From positions 124,001 through 188,000 of the forward strand of contig UBQX01000021.1 in NCBI GenBank assembly GCA_900467685.1: a DNA stretch of 64,000 bases. Reading direction: 5' to 3'. Made by a program: the position numbers and the translations under genes. Of the stretch, positions 16,690 through 26,029 are shown one piece after another. The stretch's first letter is position 1. Each line of letters begins with the position of its first letter. The notes under the pieces were generated by a model, which was not told the DNA's origin, did no database searches, and was given only the letters and a program-made list of their open reading frames with translations. The stretch is from Hyphomicrobiales bacterium (GTDB lineage Bacteria > Pseudomonadota > Alphaproteobacteria > Rhizobiales > Rhizobiaceae).

Positions 16690-18381
16690 ATGAAAAAATG
16701 GACACTTGTGCTGGTCGGCTTCGTGCTGATCCTGGCAGGGGCAGTCGTCGCGCACATGACGCGCACGGATGGCGGGATCAAGGTGAAGGACGTTCGTTTC
16801 GCGACGCCGTCCGGGACTGTGATGAGCGCCTTCCTCTACATTCCGCCGAATGCGACGGCCAAGACGCCGGCGCCCGGCATTCTGGCCGTCCACGGCTATG
16901 TCAACTCACGCGAGACGCAGGATGGCTTTGCCATCGAATTCGCGCGCCGCGGCTATGTCGTGCTGGAAATGGACCAGCGCGGCCATGGCTATAGCGAGGG
17001 ACCTGCCTTCGCCGAAGGGTTCGGCGGACCGGCAGGCCTTGCCTATTTGAGAACGTTCGACTTTGTCGACAAGGCGAATATCGGGCTTGAGGGTCATTCG
17101 ATGGGTGGCTGGACGGTGCTGGCCGCGGCTGCGGCCATGCCGAACGACTACAAAGCGATCGTGCTCGAAGGCTCTTCCACCGGTGCGCCGTTTGCCAAGG
17201 AAGGCACGCCCGAGTGGCCGCGCAATCTCGGCCTCGTTTTCAGCAAGTATGACGAGTTCTCGCAGTTCATGTGGGGCGTTCATCGCCCTGCCGATATCGT
17301 GACGGGTCCGAAGCTTCAGGGCCTGTTCGGCAGCACCGACATCAAGGTTGGCCAGCTCTACGGCGACATCGCTGCCGGGACGGGGCGCATGCTCTACCAG
17401 CCGGCAACAACCCATGCCGGAGACCACATGTCGACGGCTGCCATCGGCGATGCCATCGACTGGTTCTCCAAGACGCTGGTTGGCGGCACGCCGAAGCCTG
17501 TGGACGATCAGATCTGGTACAACAAGGAGTTCGCGACGCTGGCGATCCTGCTTGGCCTGATGGTCCTGTCGCTCGGCATCTTCGACGTGGCTCTTGGTCT
17601 GCCGGCCTTCGCCTCGCTGAAGGCAGAACCGCTGGCGGCGCGGCCGGTGCGCGATGGCGGCTGGTGGGTTGCGTTTCTTGTCTCCACCATAGTACCCGCG
17701 ATTGCCTATTTCCCGCTGACGGGCGTCGGCTATACCAGCGTCGGCGCGATGCCGTGGCTGCCTCAGCAATTGACCAACGCCTTCATGATCTGGGCGCTCG
17801 GCGTGGCGGTCGTGTCGCTGATCCTGCAGCTTGTGCTGAAGGGTAAAGGCGCGGAGTTCAACAACCGCATCTGGGCCTCGCTCGGCATTGCGGTCCTGAC
17901 CGTTCTCGGCGTCTACGGCGCGCTTGCCATGGTCGGCGCGGCCTATGGCGTCGATGCCCGCTTCTGGATCATCGCGCTGAAGCTGATGTCGGCGACGCAG
18001 ATGAAGATCTTCGCGATCTATCTGATCCCGTTCACGGTCTTCTTCCTGATCGCGCTGCGCTCCATGCATGCAACGCTGTCGATCCGCGAGCAGAGCGCCT
18101 TCGGGCAGTACGCCTGGAATGCGCTGTCCTTCGTGCTCGGCCTCGCCGTGCTGCTGGCGGGCTTCTATATCGCGATCTGGATCACGGGCGGCCTGCCGAT
18201 CCCGGATCTCGCGCTGTTCCTGATCGTCGGCATTCCGTTCGTGCCGGTTCTGGCCTTTGTCGCGATCTTCTCGACATTCGCCTGGCGGCGCACGAATTCC
18301 TATCTGCCCGGCGCGCTGTTTGCCGGTCTCTTCGTCACCTGGTTCGTGGTGGCCGGGCAGGCGACGCAGGCGCCGTTCTGA
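16690..18381 (+). CDS. Membrane-anchored alpha/beta hydrolase with C-terminal multi-helix domain
   Basis: 563 residues. One N-terminal membrane anchor (LVLVGFVLILAGAVVAH) is followed by a hydrolase domain (about 30-275) with HGYVNSRE, the nucleophile elbow GHSMGG (Ser near 138), and a late His in TTHAGDHMST. From about residue 288 onward there are roughly seven membrane helices (ATLAILLGLMVLSLGIFDVALG and following) with no recognised family. The enzyme domain should lie outside the cytoplasm. Divergent from the RTX lipase, so the pair may process the same kind of ester or lipid, which is inference. A strong terminator follows. Confidence 0.85.
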   Translation: MKKWTLVLVGFVLILAGAVVAHMTRTDGGIKVKDVRFATPSGTVMSAFLYIPPNATAKTPAPGILAVHGYVNSRETQDGFAIEFARRGYVVLEMDQRGHGYSEGPAFAEGFGGPAGLAYLRTFDFVDKANIGLEGHSMGGWTVLAAAAAMPNDYKAIVLEGSSTGAPFAKEGTPEWPRNLGLVFSKYDEFSQFMWGVHRPADIVTGPKLQGLFGSTDIKVGQLYGDIAAGTGRMLYQPATTHAGDHMSTAAIGDAIDWFSKTLVGGTPKPVDDQIWYNKEFATLAILLGLMVLSLGIFDVALGLPAFASLKAEPLAARPVRDGGWWVAFLVSTIVPAIAYFPLTGVGYTSVGAMPWLPQQLTNAFMIWALGVAVVSLILQLVLKGKGAEFNNRIWASLGIAVLTVLGVYGALAMVGAAYGVDARFWIIALKLMSATQMKIFAIYLIPFTVFFLIALRSMHATLSIREQSAFGQYAWNALSFVLGLAVLLAGFYIAIWITGGLPIPDLALFLIVGIPFVPVLAFVAIFSTFAWRRTNSYLPGALFAGLFVTWFVVAGQATQAPF

Positions 18382-18389
18382 AAAAAACA

Positions 18390-18416
18390 AACGGGCGGCA
18401 GAAATGCCGCCCGTTT
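18390..18416 (+). terminator. Intrinsic terminator after membrane hydrolase
   Basis: An 11-bp GC-rich perfect stem (AACGGGCGGCA / TGCCGCCCGTT) with a GAAA tetraloop, 9 bases after the stop codon, ending in TTT. The upstream A-run makes it usable in both directions. Confidence 0.85.
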
Positions 18417-18429
18417 CCAATTTCTGCAG

Positions 18430-18535
18430 CTAGAGAGTTTCGCCGTTTCGTAGAAACATTGAAATGCTCTATCTATTTGTTTTTACGCAATTTCGGACGG
18501 AAAACCGGTTTCCACTTTTCCTGAAATTGCTCCAG
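18430..18535. repeat. Rhizobiaceae-type bipartite palindromic repeat
   Basis: Two palindromic parts lie side by side: one from about 18432 (TAGAGAGTTTCGCC to GAAATGCTCTA) and one centred on GGAAAACCGGTTTCC (about 18487-18531, GCAATTTC to GAAATTGC). I recognise this as the abundant intergenic repeat of Rhizobium and Agrobacterium genomes. The second part shares its right arm exactly with the palindrome inside the IS remnant at 19412-19461. Confidence 0.75.
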
Positions 18536-18645
18536 GAAAGCGGTGGCGTCTTTAGCGAGCAGGGGAGACTTCGGCCATGATAATCCGAACATCAACTCGA
18601 TCCCAACCAGACGGTTAAGGCGACGCCACCACCGATACGACGTTA

Positions 18646-18903
18646 TCAACGAAACGGGTTATCTTTGCGGGCAGGGACTTTACCGTCGAACATACGAAAC
18701 AACGTCCACTCTTCGACAATTTTTTTGCCTGGAAGCACGCAGAGAACGATGGTGTCACCTGATTTCACTTTCGCCTCTTCTGATCGACCTCCCATCTCCT
18801 CACAGAAAGCCGAAGCGGGGTTTCCCATGGCGAATGTCATGGTGGAGCTATATGTGAAGGCAGCCAAAGCAGACACACTGATAACAAGGAGACGTTGGCG
18901 CAT
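18646..18903 (-). CDS. Small exported DUF333-like protein
   Basis: 85 residues: a signal peptide (MRQRLLVISVSALAAFTYSS to about FAMG), then NPASAFCEEMGG, a second cysteine in TIVLCVLPGK and EEWTLFRM. The order 'NPAS.xC...GG...C.xP.G...EEW.xFR' is that of DUF333 (often labelled putative haemolysin; real role unknown). The two cysteines could form a disulfide in the periplasm. The DNA is AT-richer than the neighbourhood and the gene lies between a repeat and an IS remnant, so recent transfer is plausible. No clear operon partner. Confidence 0.8.
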   Translation of the reverse strand: MRQRLLVISVSALAAFTYSSTMTFAMGNPASAFCEEMGGRSEEAKVKSGDTIVLCVLPGKKIVEEWTLFRMFDGKVPARKDNPFR

Positions 18904-19025
18904 TATTTTCCTATCTTCTAAAAAGTTGCTTAATAATATTCCAATGCAATTACGGCATTACGAAGGCATTCCTATCTATGCTAAAATATAATAGATAAAA
19001 TACTTGCTCTACGGTCGAGACTCAA

Positions 19026-19571
19026 TCATCTTGCCCACCAGATGATGATTGCAGCGATAGCGACGGCGGATGAGAAGTTGGCGGCGAGTTTGTCGTATCG
19101 TGTGGAGATGCGCCGCCAATCCTTGAGCCGGCAGAGCATTCTCTCAATGATGTTTCTGGCTTTGTAGGCAAGCTTGTCAAAAGGGTGGAAGCGTCGCCGT
19201 GTGGGGTTGTTCGGGATGACCGGCAAGGTCCCGCGTTCGGTGAGAAACTGGCGCAATCCGTTGCTGTCATAGGCCGTGTCTGCGGCCAGATGCTTTGCTG
19301 GCGGCAAGGGTGCAATCAATGCCAGAGCTGCTCGCACATCGCCCAACTGGTCAGGCGTGATCTCTAAAGCCAGCGGTCGACCTTTTGCATCGACTACCGC
19401 GTGGATTTTAGAGCAATTTCAGGAAAAGTGGAAACCGGTTTCCACTTTTCCTGAAATTGCTATAATCACACGACGGTCGTCAACGCGACGCGCACCAGCA
19501 GCATTCCTCGGCAGCAAAGGCTCAATCACCGACCACTGCTCATCATTCAGCCAAAACCCGCTCTTCATCAT
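19026..19571 (-). pseudogene. IS5-family transposase, internally deleted
   Basis: The N-terminal part reads MMKSGFWLNDEQWSVIEPLL and continues to RRVDDRRVI. The C-terminal part reads KIHAVVDAKGRPLALEITPD, LAADTAYDSN, RFHPFDKLAYKARNIIERML and RRISTRYDK, with the final catalytic Glu in the NIIERML region. By memory of IS5-like transposases, some 70-90 residues including the first catalytic Asp are missing between these parts. In their place is a perfect 50-bp palindrome (19412-19461). The two halves are also out of frame, so no functional enzyme can be made. Confidence 0.85.
19412..19461. repeat. Perfect 50-bp palindrome at the transposase deletion
   Basis: A 25+25-bp perfect inverted repeat running from AGCAATTTCAGG to CCTGAAATTGCT, centred on GGAAACCGGTTTCC. 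Its right arm is the same as the right arm of the intergenic repeat at 18487-18531; its left arm is the exact mirror, unlike the imperfect natural copy. It marks the junction of the internal deletion in the IS. Confidence 0.85.
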
Positions 19572-19649
19572 CAAAGCCTCCGTTCACGACTTTGAATCTG
19601 AAATATCAAAATACTTCAATCGGCTGATTGAGTTTTCATCCTAGACCTT

Positions 19650-19964
19650 TCAACCATCCACGACCGACGTGTAGCCCTCGAACACCGGCGGCCCGAGATA
19701 GATGCTGCGATTGTCGCCGGCATTTTTGTGGGCGGCGCGGAAATTTTCCGATTTCGTCCAGCCGATGAAGGCCTCTTCGCTTTCCCAGGTGGAATGCGAG
19801 ACGAACTGCGTGAAGCCTTCCTCCTCATGCGTCTTGCCGCGCAGGAGATGGAATTCCACAAAGCCGGGATTTTCCTTCAGCTTCGAATCACGATTGCGCC
19901 AGATGTCTTCGAACTGGCTCTCAGAGCCTTTGGCGATCTTGAAGCGGTTCATGGCGATGTACAT
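19650..19964 (-). CDS. IsdG-type haem-degrading monooxygenase
   Basis: 104 residues of the antibiotic-biosynthesis-monooxygenase (ABM) fold: MYIAMNRFKI, NPGFVEFHLL, FTQFVSHSTW, FIGWTKSENFRAAHK. The three residues needed by IsdG/IsdI (Asn, Trp, His) are present at Asn6, Trp69 and His79 with near-identical spacing. Members in rhizobia (HmuQ/HmuD group) open the haem ring and free iron in the cytoplasm. It is the last gene of a three-gene minus-strand operon with the DUF2325 protein, 15 bp after the middle gene. Iron control (Irr/RirA) is expected but I could not find a convincing box. Confidence 0.85.
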   Translation of the reverse strand: MYIAMNRFKIAKGSESQFEDIWRNRDSKLKENPGFVEFHLLRGKTHEEEGFTQFVSHSTWESEEAFIGWTKSENFRAAHKNAGDNRSIYLGPPVFEGYTSVVDG

Positions 19965-19979
19965 GTGCGTCTCCGGATA

Positions 19980-20207
19980 TCAGTTTTTCGAGCGTGCGGC
20001 CGCATCATCATGTGGCAGATCTTCACGCCCGTTCAAGGGCTTCTCGTGGCGAGACGGGAAGGCCACCACATTGCCGGCGATCTCGACCGGCGGCGCAGGG
20101 CGGACCAGAAGATCATAAAGCTCCGGGATCAATCCGTCGCCATAGGCGGCAGCGATGTCGTGCAGGCGCATCATGCCGGCGAGGCCGTTTCCGTCTCGGT
20201 CACGCAT
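19980..20207 (-). CDS. Small conserved-looking protein in haem operon, unknown
   Basis: Up to 75 residues; the core MRLHDIAAAYGDGLIPELYD, LLVRPAPPVEIAGNVVAFPS looks protein-like and the tail is charged. Its start (ATGCGTGA) overlaps the stop of the DUF2325 gene by 8 bases, so it is translated by coupling. An internal start at MMRLHD is possible. No domain is recognised. Position suggests a helper in haem or iron handling. Confidence 0.6.
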   Translation of the reverse strand: MRDRDGNGLAGMMRLHDIAAAYGDGLIPELYDLLVRPAPPVEIAGNVVAFPSRHEKPLNGREDLPHDDAAARSKN

Positions 20208-20601
20208 GTTTCAGCCGTCCGTCCTTGATGTCTTGAAGGGCGCGTTCGAGGCTCGACTTGGAGCCGTTGCGCAGCGGGATGAAGCGCTTGCCGTGCTTCT
20301 TGCAGCCCGTCTTCACTCGCAGGCAGGCGTCGTGGCTGATGCAATCGATGGGGCAGAAGACGCAATCGACGGAGGGGAGCACCGTGTCGATGCGGCTCAC
20401 CGCTTCGCGCAGGCCTCCATCATGGTGGATGAGTTCCGCGCCATGGGCCGAGGCGATCTGGCGGAGATGCGCCACCTGGCAATCACGCCCGCCGACATAG
20501 AGAAAGCTCTTCAGATCTGCACTGCTCTGCGCGGTGCTACAGTCGCCGCCATTCTTGCGCGAGTCCTGCTTGCTCGCATTTTTCGAAGTCTTTTTCGCCA
20601 C
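20200..20601 (-). CDS. DUF2325 protein
   Basis: 133 residues from a GTG start with ribosome site GGAGG. The Lys/Ser-rich N terminus is followed by a Rossmann-like core: FLYVGGRDCQVAHLRQIA, GAELIHHDGGLREAVSRID, VDCVFCPIDCISHDACLRVK and KRFIPLRNGSKSSLERAL. This is the DUF2325 pattern. The cysteine cluster (C-x2-C-x3-C-x5-C-x6-C in the third block) could bind a metal or haem. It leads an operon with an IsdG-type haem oxygenase. The true function is unknown. Confidence 0.8.
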   Translation of the reverse strand: MAKKTSKNASKQDSRKNGGDCSTAQSSADLKSFLYVGGRDCQVAHLRQIASAHGAELIHHDGGLREAVSRIDTVLPSVDCVFCPIDCISHDACLRVKTGCKKHGKRFIPLRNGSKSSLERALQDIKDGRLKHA

Positions 20602-20701
20602 TTGCGTCCTCCAGAGGATATCTCAGTGACGGCACCATACAAAACATGATAATTTTGGTAAAGATTAAAGTGGATGAAAAGAGTCATCTTTTTTGACAAA
20701 A

Positions 20702-20729
20702 GAAAAAGGCGGTTCCTTTCGGAACCGCC
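20702..20729 (-). terminator. Intrinsic terminator of pobA
   Basis: On the minus strand a perfect 9-bp stem (GGCGGTTCC / GGAACCGCC) with a GAAA loop is followed by TTTTTCTTTT, 27 bases past the pobA stop. Classic intrinsic terminator. Confidence 0.9.
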
Positions 20730-20756
20730 AGGCCCTGGGAGGCTTGTCTTAATGCG

Positions 20757-22019
<1,263 letters not shown>

Positions 22020-22058
22020 TCAAAATATTGTACTTTTGAAACATCTGGAGATGCTGCA

Positions 22059-22937
22059 ATGCGGCAAGCAATACCGACCTATGCGCTCTATGGCGAGGAC
22101 CGCTCGGCGGTGGGCGATTTCTGGATTCATTCCGAATCCATTCCCTCGCGCAGCAGCGTGAACCATTGGGAAATCCGGCCGCACACGCATGAGGCCTTCT
22201 TTCAGTTTCTCGATATCCGCGGCGGGCAGGGGGAGTTGGTTCTGCCCGACCGGGCCATTGCTCTGACGCGCGGCGCGCTCGTCACGGTGCCGCCGGAGCG
22301 GGTTCATGGCTTCCGATTTTCGCCGGATATTGACGGGAACGTGCTGACCTTTGTGCTCTCGCGGCTTCCGGTCGTGCCAGCGGCGGCGCTGATGGAGAGC
22401 CCGCTTGCGCATGCGCTGGACGAGCGGGAAGAGGATGCGCGGCTGGTGCGCGACCTCATCGGGCGGATCAATACGGAGGTCGCTGCCGGCTTCGGCATCG
22501 ACGGGGAGTTTGTTCGCGCCTGTCTCTCGGCGGCCATGATTCTTATTGGGCGGATCGGGGCGGCAGGTCAGCGAATGACGGGCGAGGCTGAGCGCGACCG
22601 TATGCGCATCGAGAAACTGAAGACGTTGATTGCGCTCCATTTTCGCCAGCAGCAGCCGGTGGAGTACTATGCCGAGAAGCTCAAGCTGACGCCGGTTCAT
22701 CTCAACCGGGTCTGTCGCAAGATCACGGGCCAATCGGTTGGGCAGCTGATCGCCGAACGCGTCATCGAGGAGGCGCGGCGCGATCTCGTCTTCACCTCCA
22801 TGACCGTGCAGCAGATCGCCTTCGATCTCGGTTTTTCCGATCCGGCCTATTTCAACCGGCTCTTCTCTCGCCAGACCGGCATCACCCCGAAAGCCTATCG
22901 AAACCGCGAGCAGCAAAGGCTTGTCGACGAAAATTGA
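22059..22937 (+). CDS. pobR: AraC-family regulator of pobA
   Basis: 292 residues. An N-terminal cupin-like sensor (HWEIRPHTHEAFFQFLDIRG) precedes a two-HTH AraC domain (about 190-285) with YYAEKLKLTPVHLNRVCRKI and VQQIAFDLGFSDPAYFNRLF. Divergent AraC genes beside pobA in rhizobia are PobR activators that respond to 4-hydroxybenzoate. The 132-bp gap holds both promoters. The gene name rests on position as much as on sequence. Confidence 0.88.
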   Translation: MRQAIPTYALYGEDRSAVGDFWIHSESIPSRSSVNHWEIRPHTHEAFFQFLDIRGGQGELVLPDRAIALTRGALVTVPPERVHGFRFSPDIDGNVLTFVLSRLPVVPAAALMESPLAHALDEREEDARLVRDLIGRINTEVAAGFGIDGEFVRACLSAAMILIGRIGAAGQRMTGEAERDRMRIEKLKTLIALHFRQQQPVEYYAEKLKLTPVHLNRVCRKITGQSVGQLIAERVIEEARRDLVFTSMTVQQIAFDLGFSDPAYFNRLFSRQTGITPKAYRNREQQRLVDEN

Positions 22938-22957
22938 TCGTTGCAAAGCGGCAAAAA

Positions 22958-22974
22958 TGCCCAAGCTTTGGGCA
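22958..22974 (+). terminator. Small palindrome after pobR
   Basis: TGCCCAA-GCT-TTGGGCA, a perfect 7-bp stem 20 bp after the pobR stop. It has no T-tract on the plus strand, so a terminator role is uncertain. Confidence 0.35.
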
Positions 22975-23001
22975 GGCCAAAAAAAACGTCGCGAGCATAT
23001 T

Positions 23002-23017
23002 TTTACCGTTTGATAAA
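23002..23017. promoter_or_regulatory. Candidate RutR operator before preTA
   Basis: TTTACCGTTTGATAAA has the same 6-4-6 layout as the RutR palindrome, with half-sites TTTACC and GATAAA (one and two mismatches from TTGACC/GGTCAA). It lies 55 bp before the preT start. It is weaker than the site at 9831 but in the right place. Confidence 0.5.
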
Positions 23018-23071
23018 ATTTTTGAACTGAGTTAGCGTTCCTCCACTAGCCGTTACACATAGGGGAACAAC

Positions 23072-24403
23072 ATGGGACGACTGGAACCTGGGATCCATTC
23101 CGGCCGGCTTTCGCCTGCTGAATACGACAAGAATTTTTCCGAACTGCATCCGGTCTTTTCGGACCACGAAGCGCTGGTTGCCTCGGACCGCTGTTATTTT
23201 TGTTATGACGCGCCGTGCATGACGGCCTGTCCCACCTCCATCGATGTGCCTTTGTTCATCCGTCAGATTTCGACGGGGAACGCCATCGGTGCTGCCAAGA
23301 CGATTTTCGACCAGAACATCATGGGCGGCATGTGCGCCCGCGTCTGTCCCACCGAAACGCTGTGCGAGCAGGCCTGTGTGCGCAACACGGCCGAGGAGCG
23401 CCCGGTCGAGATCGGCCGCCTGCAGCGCTTCGCCACCGACAAGGCGATGAACGCCGGCAAGCAGTTCTACACCCGGCTGAATTCCAACGGGAAATCCGTT
23501 GGCGTCGTTGGGGCAGGGCCTGCGGGTCTTGCCGCCGCGCATCGCCTTGCCATGCATGGCTTCAACGTCATGGTCTATGACCATCGCGAAAAGGCCGGCG
23601 GCCTCAACGAATATGGCATCGCCACCTACAAGGCGACCGACGAGATTGCGCAGAAGGAAGTGGATTATATCCTCTCCATCGGCGGCATCGATGTGCTGGA
23701 CGGCGAGATGCTGGGCCGCGACTTCACGCTCGCCGACCTCAAGTCGCGTCATGACGCCGTTTTCCTCGGCATTGGTCTCGGTGGCGTCAACGCGCTCACC
23801 GTCCAAGGCACGCATGAATATGGCGTGGTCGATGCGGTCGAATTCATCGCCAATCTGCGTCAGGCGGATGCCAAGGGCGATGTGCCGGTGGGCCGCCGCG
23901 TCGTCGTCATCGGCGGCGGGATGACGGCGGTGGATGCCGCCGTGCAGGCCAAGCTGCTGGGTGCCGAAGAGGTGACGATGTGCTACCGCCGTGGGCAGGA
24001 GCATATGAACGCCTCGCTCTATGAGCAGGAACTGGCAGCCTCCAAGGGCGTGCTGATCCGCCACTGGCTGGCCCCGAAAGCCGTGCTCAGCCATGGAGGC
24101 CATGTCACCGGTATCACCATGGCCTATACCCATCTCGAAAACGGGCTCCTCAAGGAAACCGGTCACACGATCGATATCGCCTGCGACCAGATCCTGACCG
24201 CCATCGGCCAGACGCTGGACATTGCGGGCCTCGACACGATCAAGGTCGAGAAGGGCAAGATCGTCATCGACGAAGAGGGCAAGACCTCCGTTGCCGGTGT
24301 CTGGGCCGGCGGCGACTGCGCAACCGGTGGCGAGGACCTGACCGTCTCCGCCGTCGCCATGGGCCGCGATGCGGCCATGTCCATCATCAAATCTTTGGCT
24401 TAA
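23072..24403 (+). CDS. preT: NAD-dependent dihydropyrimidine dehydrogenase subunit PreT
   Basis: 443 residues. N-terminal cysteine-rich region for Fe-S centres (CYFCYDAPCMTACPTSIDVP, CARVCPTETLCEQAC), then FAD site VGVVGAGPAGLAAAHRLA and NAD site VVVIGGGMTAVDAAVQA, ending in the glutamate-synthase-type motif GVWAGGDCATGGEDLTVSAV. With PreA it reduces uracil and thymine to dihydro forms, step one of the pathway finished by the genes at 6647-9699. Ends 21 bp before preA. Confidence 0.93.
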   Translation: MGRLEPGIHSGRLSPAEYDKNFSELHPVFSDHEALVASDRCYFCYDAPCMTACPTSIDVPLFIRQISTGNAIGAAKTIFDQNIMGGMCARVCPTETLCEQACVRNTAEERPVEIGRLQRFATDKAMNAGKQFYTRLNSNGKSVGVVGAGPAGLAAAHRLAMHGFNVMVYDHREKAGGLNEYGIATYKATDEIAQKEVDYILSIGGIDVLDGEMLGRDFTLADLKSRHDAVFLGIGLGGVNALTVQGTHEYGVVDAVEFIANLRQADAKGDVPVGRRVVVIGGGMTAVDAAVQAKLLGAEEVTMCYRRGQEHMNASLYEQELAASKGVLIRHWLAPKAVLSHGGHVTGITMAYTHLENGLLKETGHTIDIACDQILTAIGQTLDIAGLDTIKVEKGKIVIDEEGKTSVAGVWAGGDCATGGEDLTVSAVAMGRDAAMSIIKSLA

Positions 24404-24424
24404 GCGCGGGAAGGGGAATTCGAC

Positions 24425-25738
24425 ATGGCTGATATCCGCAACAATTTCGTCGGCATCAAATCGCCCAACCCGTTCTGGCTCGCCTCCGCGCCGCCGACCG
24501 ACAAGGCTTACAATGTCGAGCGCGCCTATGCCGCCGGCTGGGGCGGCGTCGTCTGGAAGACGCTGGGCGAGGAAGGCCCGCCGGTCGTCAACGTCAACGG
24601 TCCGCGCTATGGCGCGATCTGGGGCGCCGACCGCCGTCTTCTCGGCCTCAACAATATCGAGCTGATCACCGACCGCCCGCTTCAGATCAACCTTCAGGAA
24701 ATGAAGGCCGTGAAGAAGAAGTGGCGCGACCGGGCGCTGATCGCGTCGATCATGGTGCCCTGCGAGGAGGAGGCCTGGAAGGCAATCCTGCCGCTGGTCG
24801 AAGAGACCGAGGCCGATGGCATCGAACTCAATTTCGGCTGTCCGCACGGCATGTCCGAGCGCGGTATGGGTGCCGCCGTCGGCCAGGTGCCGGAATATGT
24901 CGAGATGGTCGTGCGCTGGTGCAAGCAATATACGCGCATGCCGGTCATCACCAAGCTGACGCCGAATGTTACCGATGTCCGCCGTCCGGCGCGCGCGGCG
25001 AAGAATGGCGGCACGGATGCCGTCTCGCTGATCAACACGATCAACTCCATCACCGGCGTCGATCTCGACACCTGTTCGCCGACGCCGTCCATCGACGGCA
25101 AGGGCACGCATGGCGGCTATTGCGGCCCGGCGGTGAAGCCGATCGCGCTCAACATGGTCGCCGAAATCGCCCGCGATCCAGAGACCTACGGTCTGCCGAT
25201 CTCCGGCATTGGCGGCGTCACGACCTGGCGCGATGCGGCCGAATTCCTGATGCTCGGTGCCGGCAATGTGCAGGTCTGCACGGCGGCCATGACCTATGGC
25301 TTCAAGATCGTGCAGGAAATGATCACCGGTCTCGAAGCCTGGATGGACGAGAAGGGTTATGCCACGCTCGACGACTTCCGCGGCAAAGCCGTTCCGAACG
25401 TCACCGACTGGCAGTATCTCAACCTCAACTACATCGCCAAGGCGCATATCGACCAGGACGCCTGCATCAAGTGCGGCCGCTGCCACATCGCCTGCGAGGA
25501 CACCTCGCATCAGGCGATCACCAACATGGTCAACGGCGTGCGCCACTTCGAGGTCATCGAAGAGGAATGCGTCGCCTGCAACCTCTGCATCGATGTCTGC
25601 CCGGTCGAGAACTGCATCACGATGGTCGAGAAGCAGCCCGGCGAGATCGACAAGCGCACCGGCAAGGTCGTCTCGGCCGATTATGCCAACTGGACCACAC
25701 ATCCGAACAACCCGATGGCGAAGGTCGCCGCGGAGTAA
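24425..25738 (+). CDS. preA: NAD-dependent dihydropyrimidine dehydrogenase subunit PreA
   Basis: 437 residues. A dihydroorotate-dehydrogenase-like FMN barrel (NPFWLASAPPTD, ELNFGCPHGMSERGMG, SLINTINSITG, GIGGVTTWRDAAEFLMLGA) is followed by two 4Fe-4S clusters (CIKCGRCHIAC and CVACNLCIDVCPVENC). It is the catalytic subunit that reduces uracil or thymine with electrons from PreT. A ribosome site (GGAAGGGG) sits in the short gap after preT, so the two form one operon. Confidence 0.94.
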   Translation: MADIRNNFVGIKSPNPFWLASAPPTDKAYNVERAYAAGWGGVVWKTLGEEGPPVVNVNGPRYGAIWGADRRLLGLNNIELITDRPLQINLQEMKAVKKKWRDRALIASIMVPCEEEAWKAILPLVEETEADGIELNFGCPHGMSERGMGAAVGQVPEYVEMVVRWCKQYTRMPVITKLTPNVTDVRRPARAAKNGGTDAVSLINTINSITGVDLDTCSPTPSIDGKGTHGGYCGPAVKPIALNMVAEIARDPETYGLPISGIGGVTTWRDAAEFLMLGAGNVQVCTAAMTYGFKIVQEMITGLEAWMDEKGYATLDDFRGKAVPNVTDWQYLNLNYIAKAHIDQDACIKCGRCHIACEDTSHQAITNMVNGVRHFEVIEEECVACNLCIDVCPVENCITMVEKQPGEIDKRTGKVVSADYANWTTHPNNPMAKVAAE

Positions 25739-25810
25739 TGAAAAGGGCAGTGCCTCCGGAGACGGGGGCCTTGTCGTTTGTAGACGTAGGGCAGGCTGCT
25801 GCTCCATCCG

Positions 25811-25907
25811 TCTCCCCCCTTGTGGGGGAGATGGCGGCAGCCAGAGGTGCATTTACCGCAGACACTGAGCAAGCGGATAGAAAGACCCCTCCCCACAAAG
25901 GGGAGGC
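25811..25907. repeat. RIME-like hairpin pair after preA
   Basis: Two GC-rich hairpins, TCTCCCCCCTTGTGGGGGAGA (25811-25831, arms TCTCCCCC/GGGGGAGA) and CCCCTCC..GGGGAGG (about 25887-25907), frame ~55 bp. Same family style as the elements at 6364-6562. They may end preTA transcripts. Confidence 0.65.
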
Positions 25908-26029
25908 AGAGCGACCGTCGGGTTTGGGCCATCAACAATTGTGCGTCCGCCTCACCAATATCTGTTGGTAATAGGCGTCTCCTCGTGAAAAGCTTTCGCT
26001 TCAGGCAAGACGAATACGAGTCCCTCCGC

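Larger units (their letters stand above)
19017..19637 (-). mobile_element. Decayed IS5-family element
   Basis: Imperfect terminal inverted repeats can be seen: GAGACTCAATCA at 19017-19028 and the complement of GAAAACTCAATCA at 19625-19637. Between them lie the two ends of an IS5-like (DDE) transposase on the minus strand. The element is only ~620 bp, well below the ~0.85-1 kb of intact relatives, because the middle of the gene is missing. No convincing target duplication was found. Confidence 0.75.

Noticed and set aside
20602..20700. Irr/RirA iron box before the DUF2325-IsdG operon
   Set aside because: The AT-rich stretch invites such a call, but no TTCTAAA-type dyad or TGA-N9-TCA box was found.
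23003..25852. 949-codon minus-strand frame across preTA
   Set aside because: Antisense shadow of two unmistakable enzymes; no ribosome site and no family.
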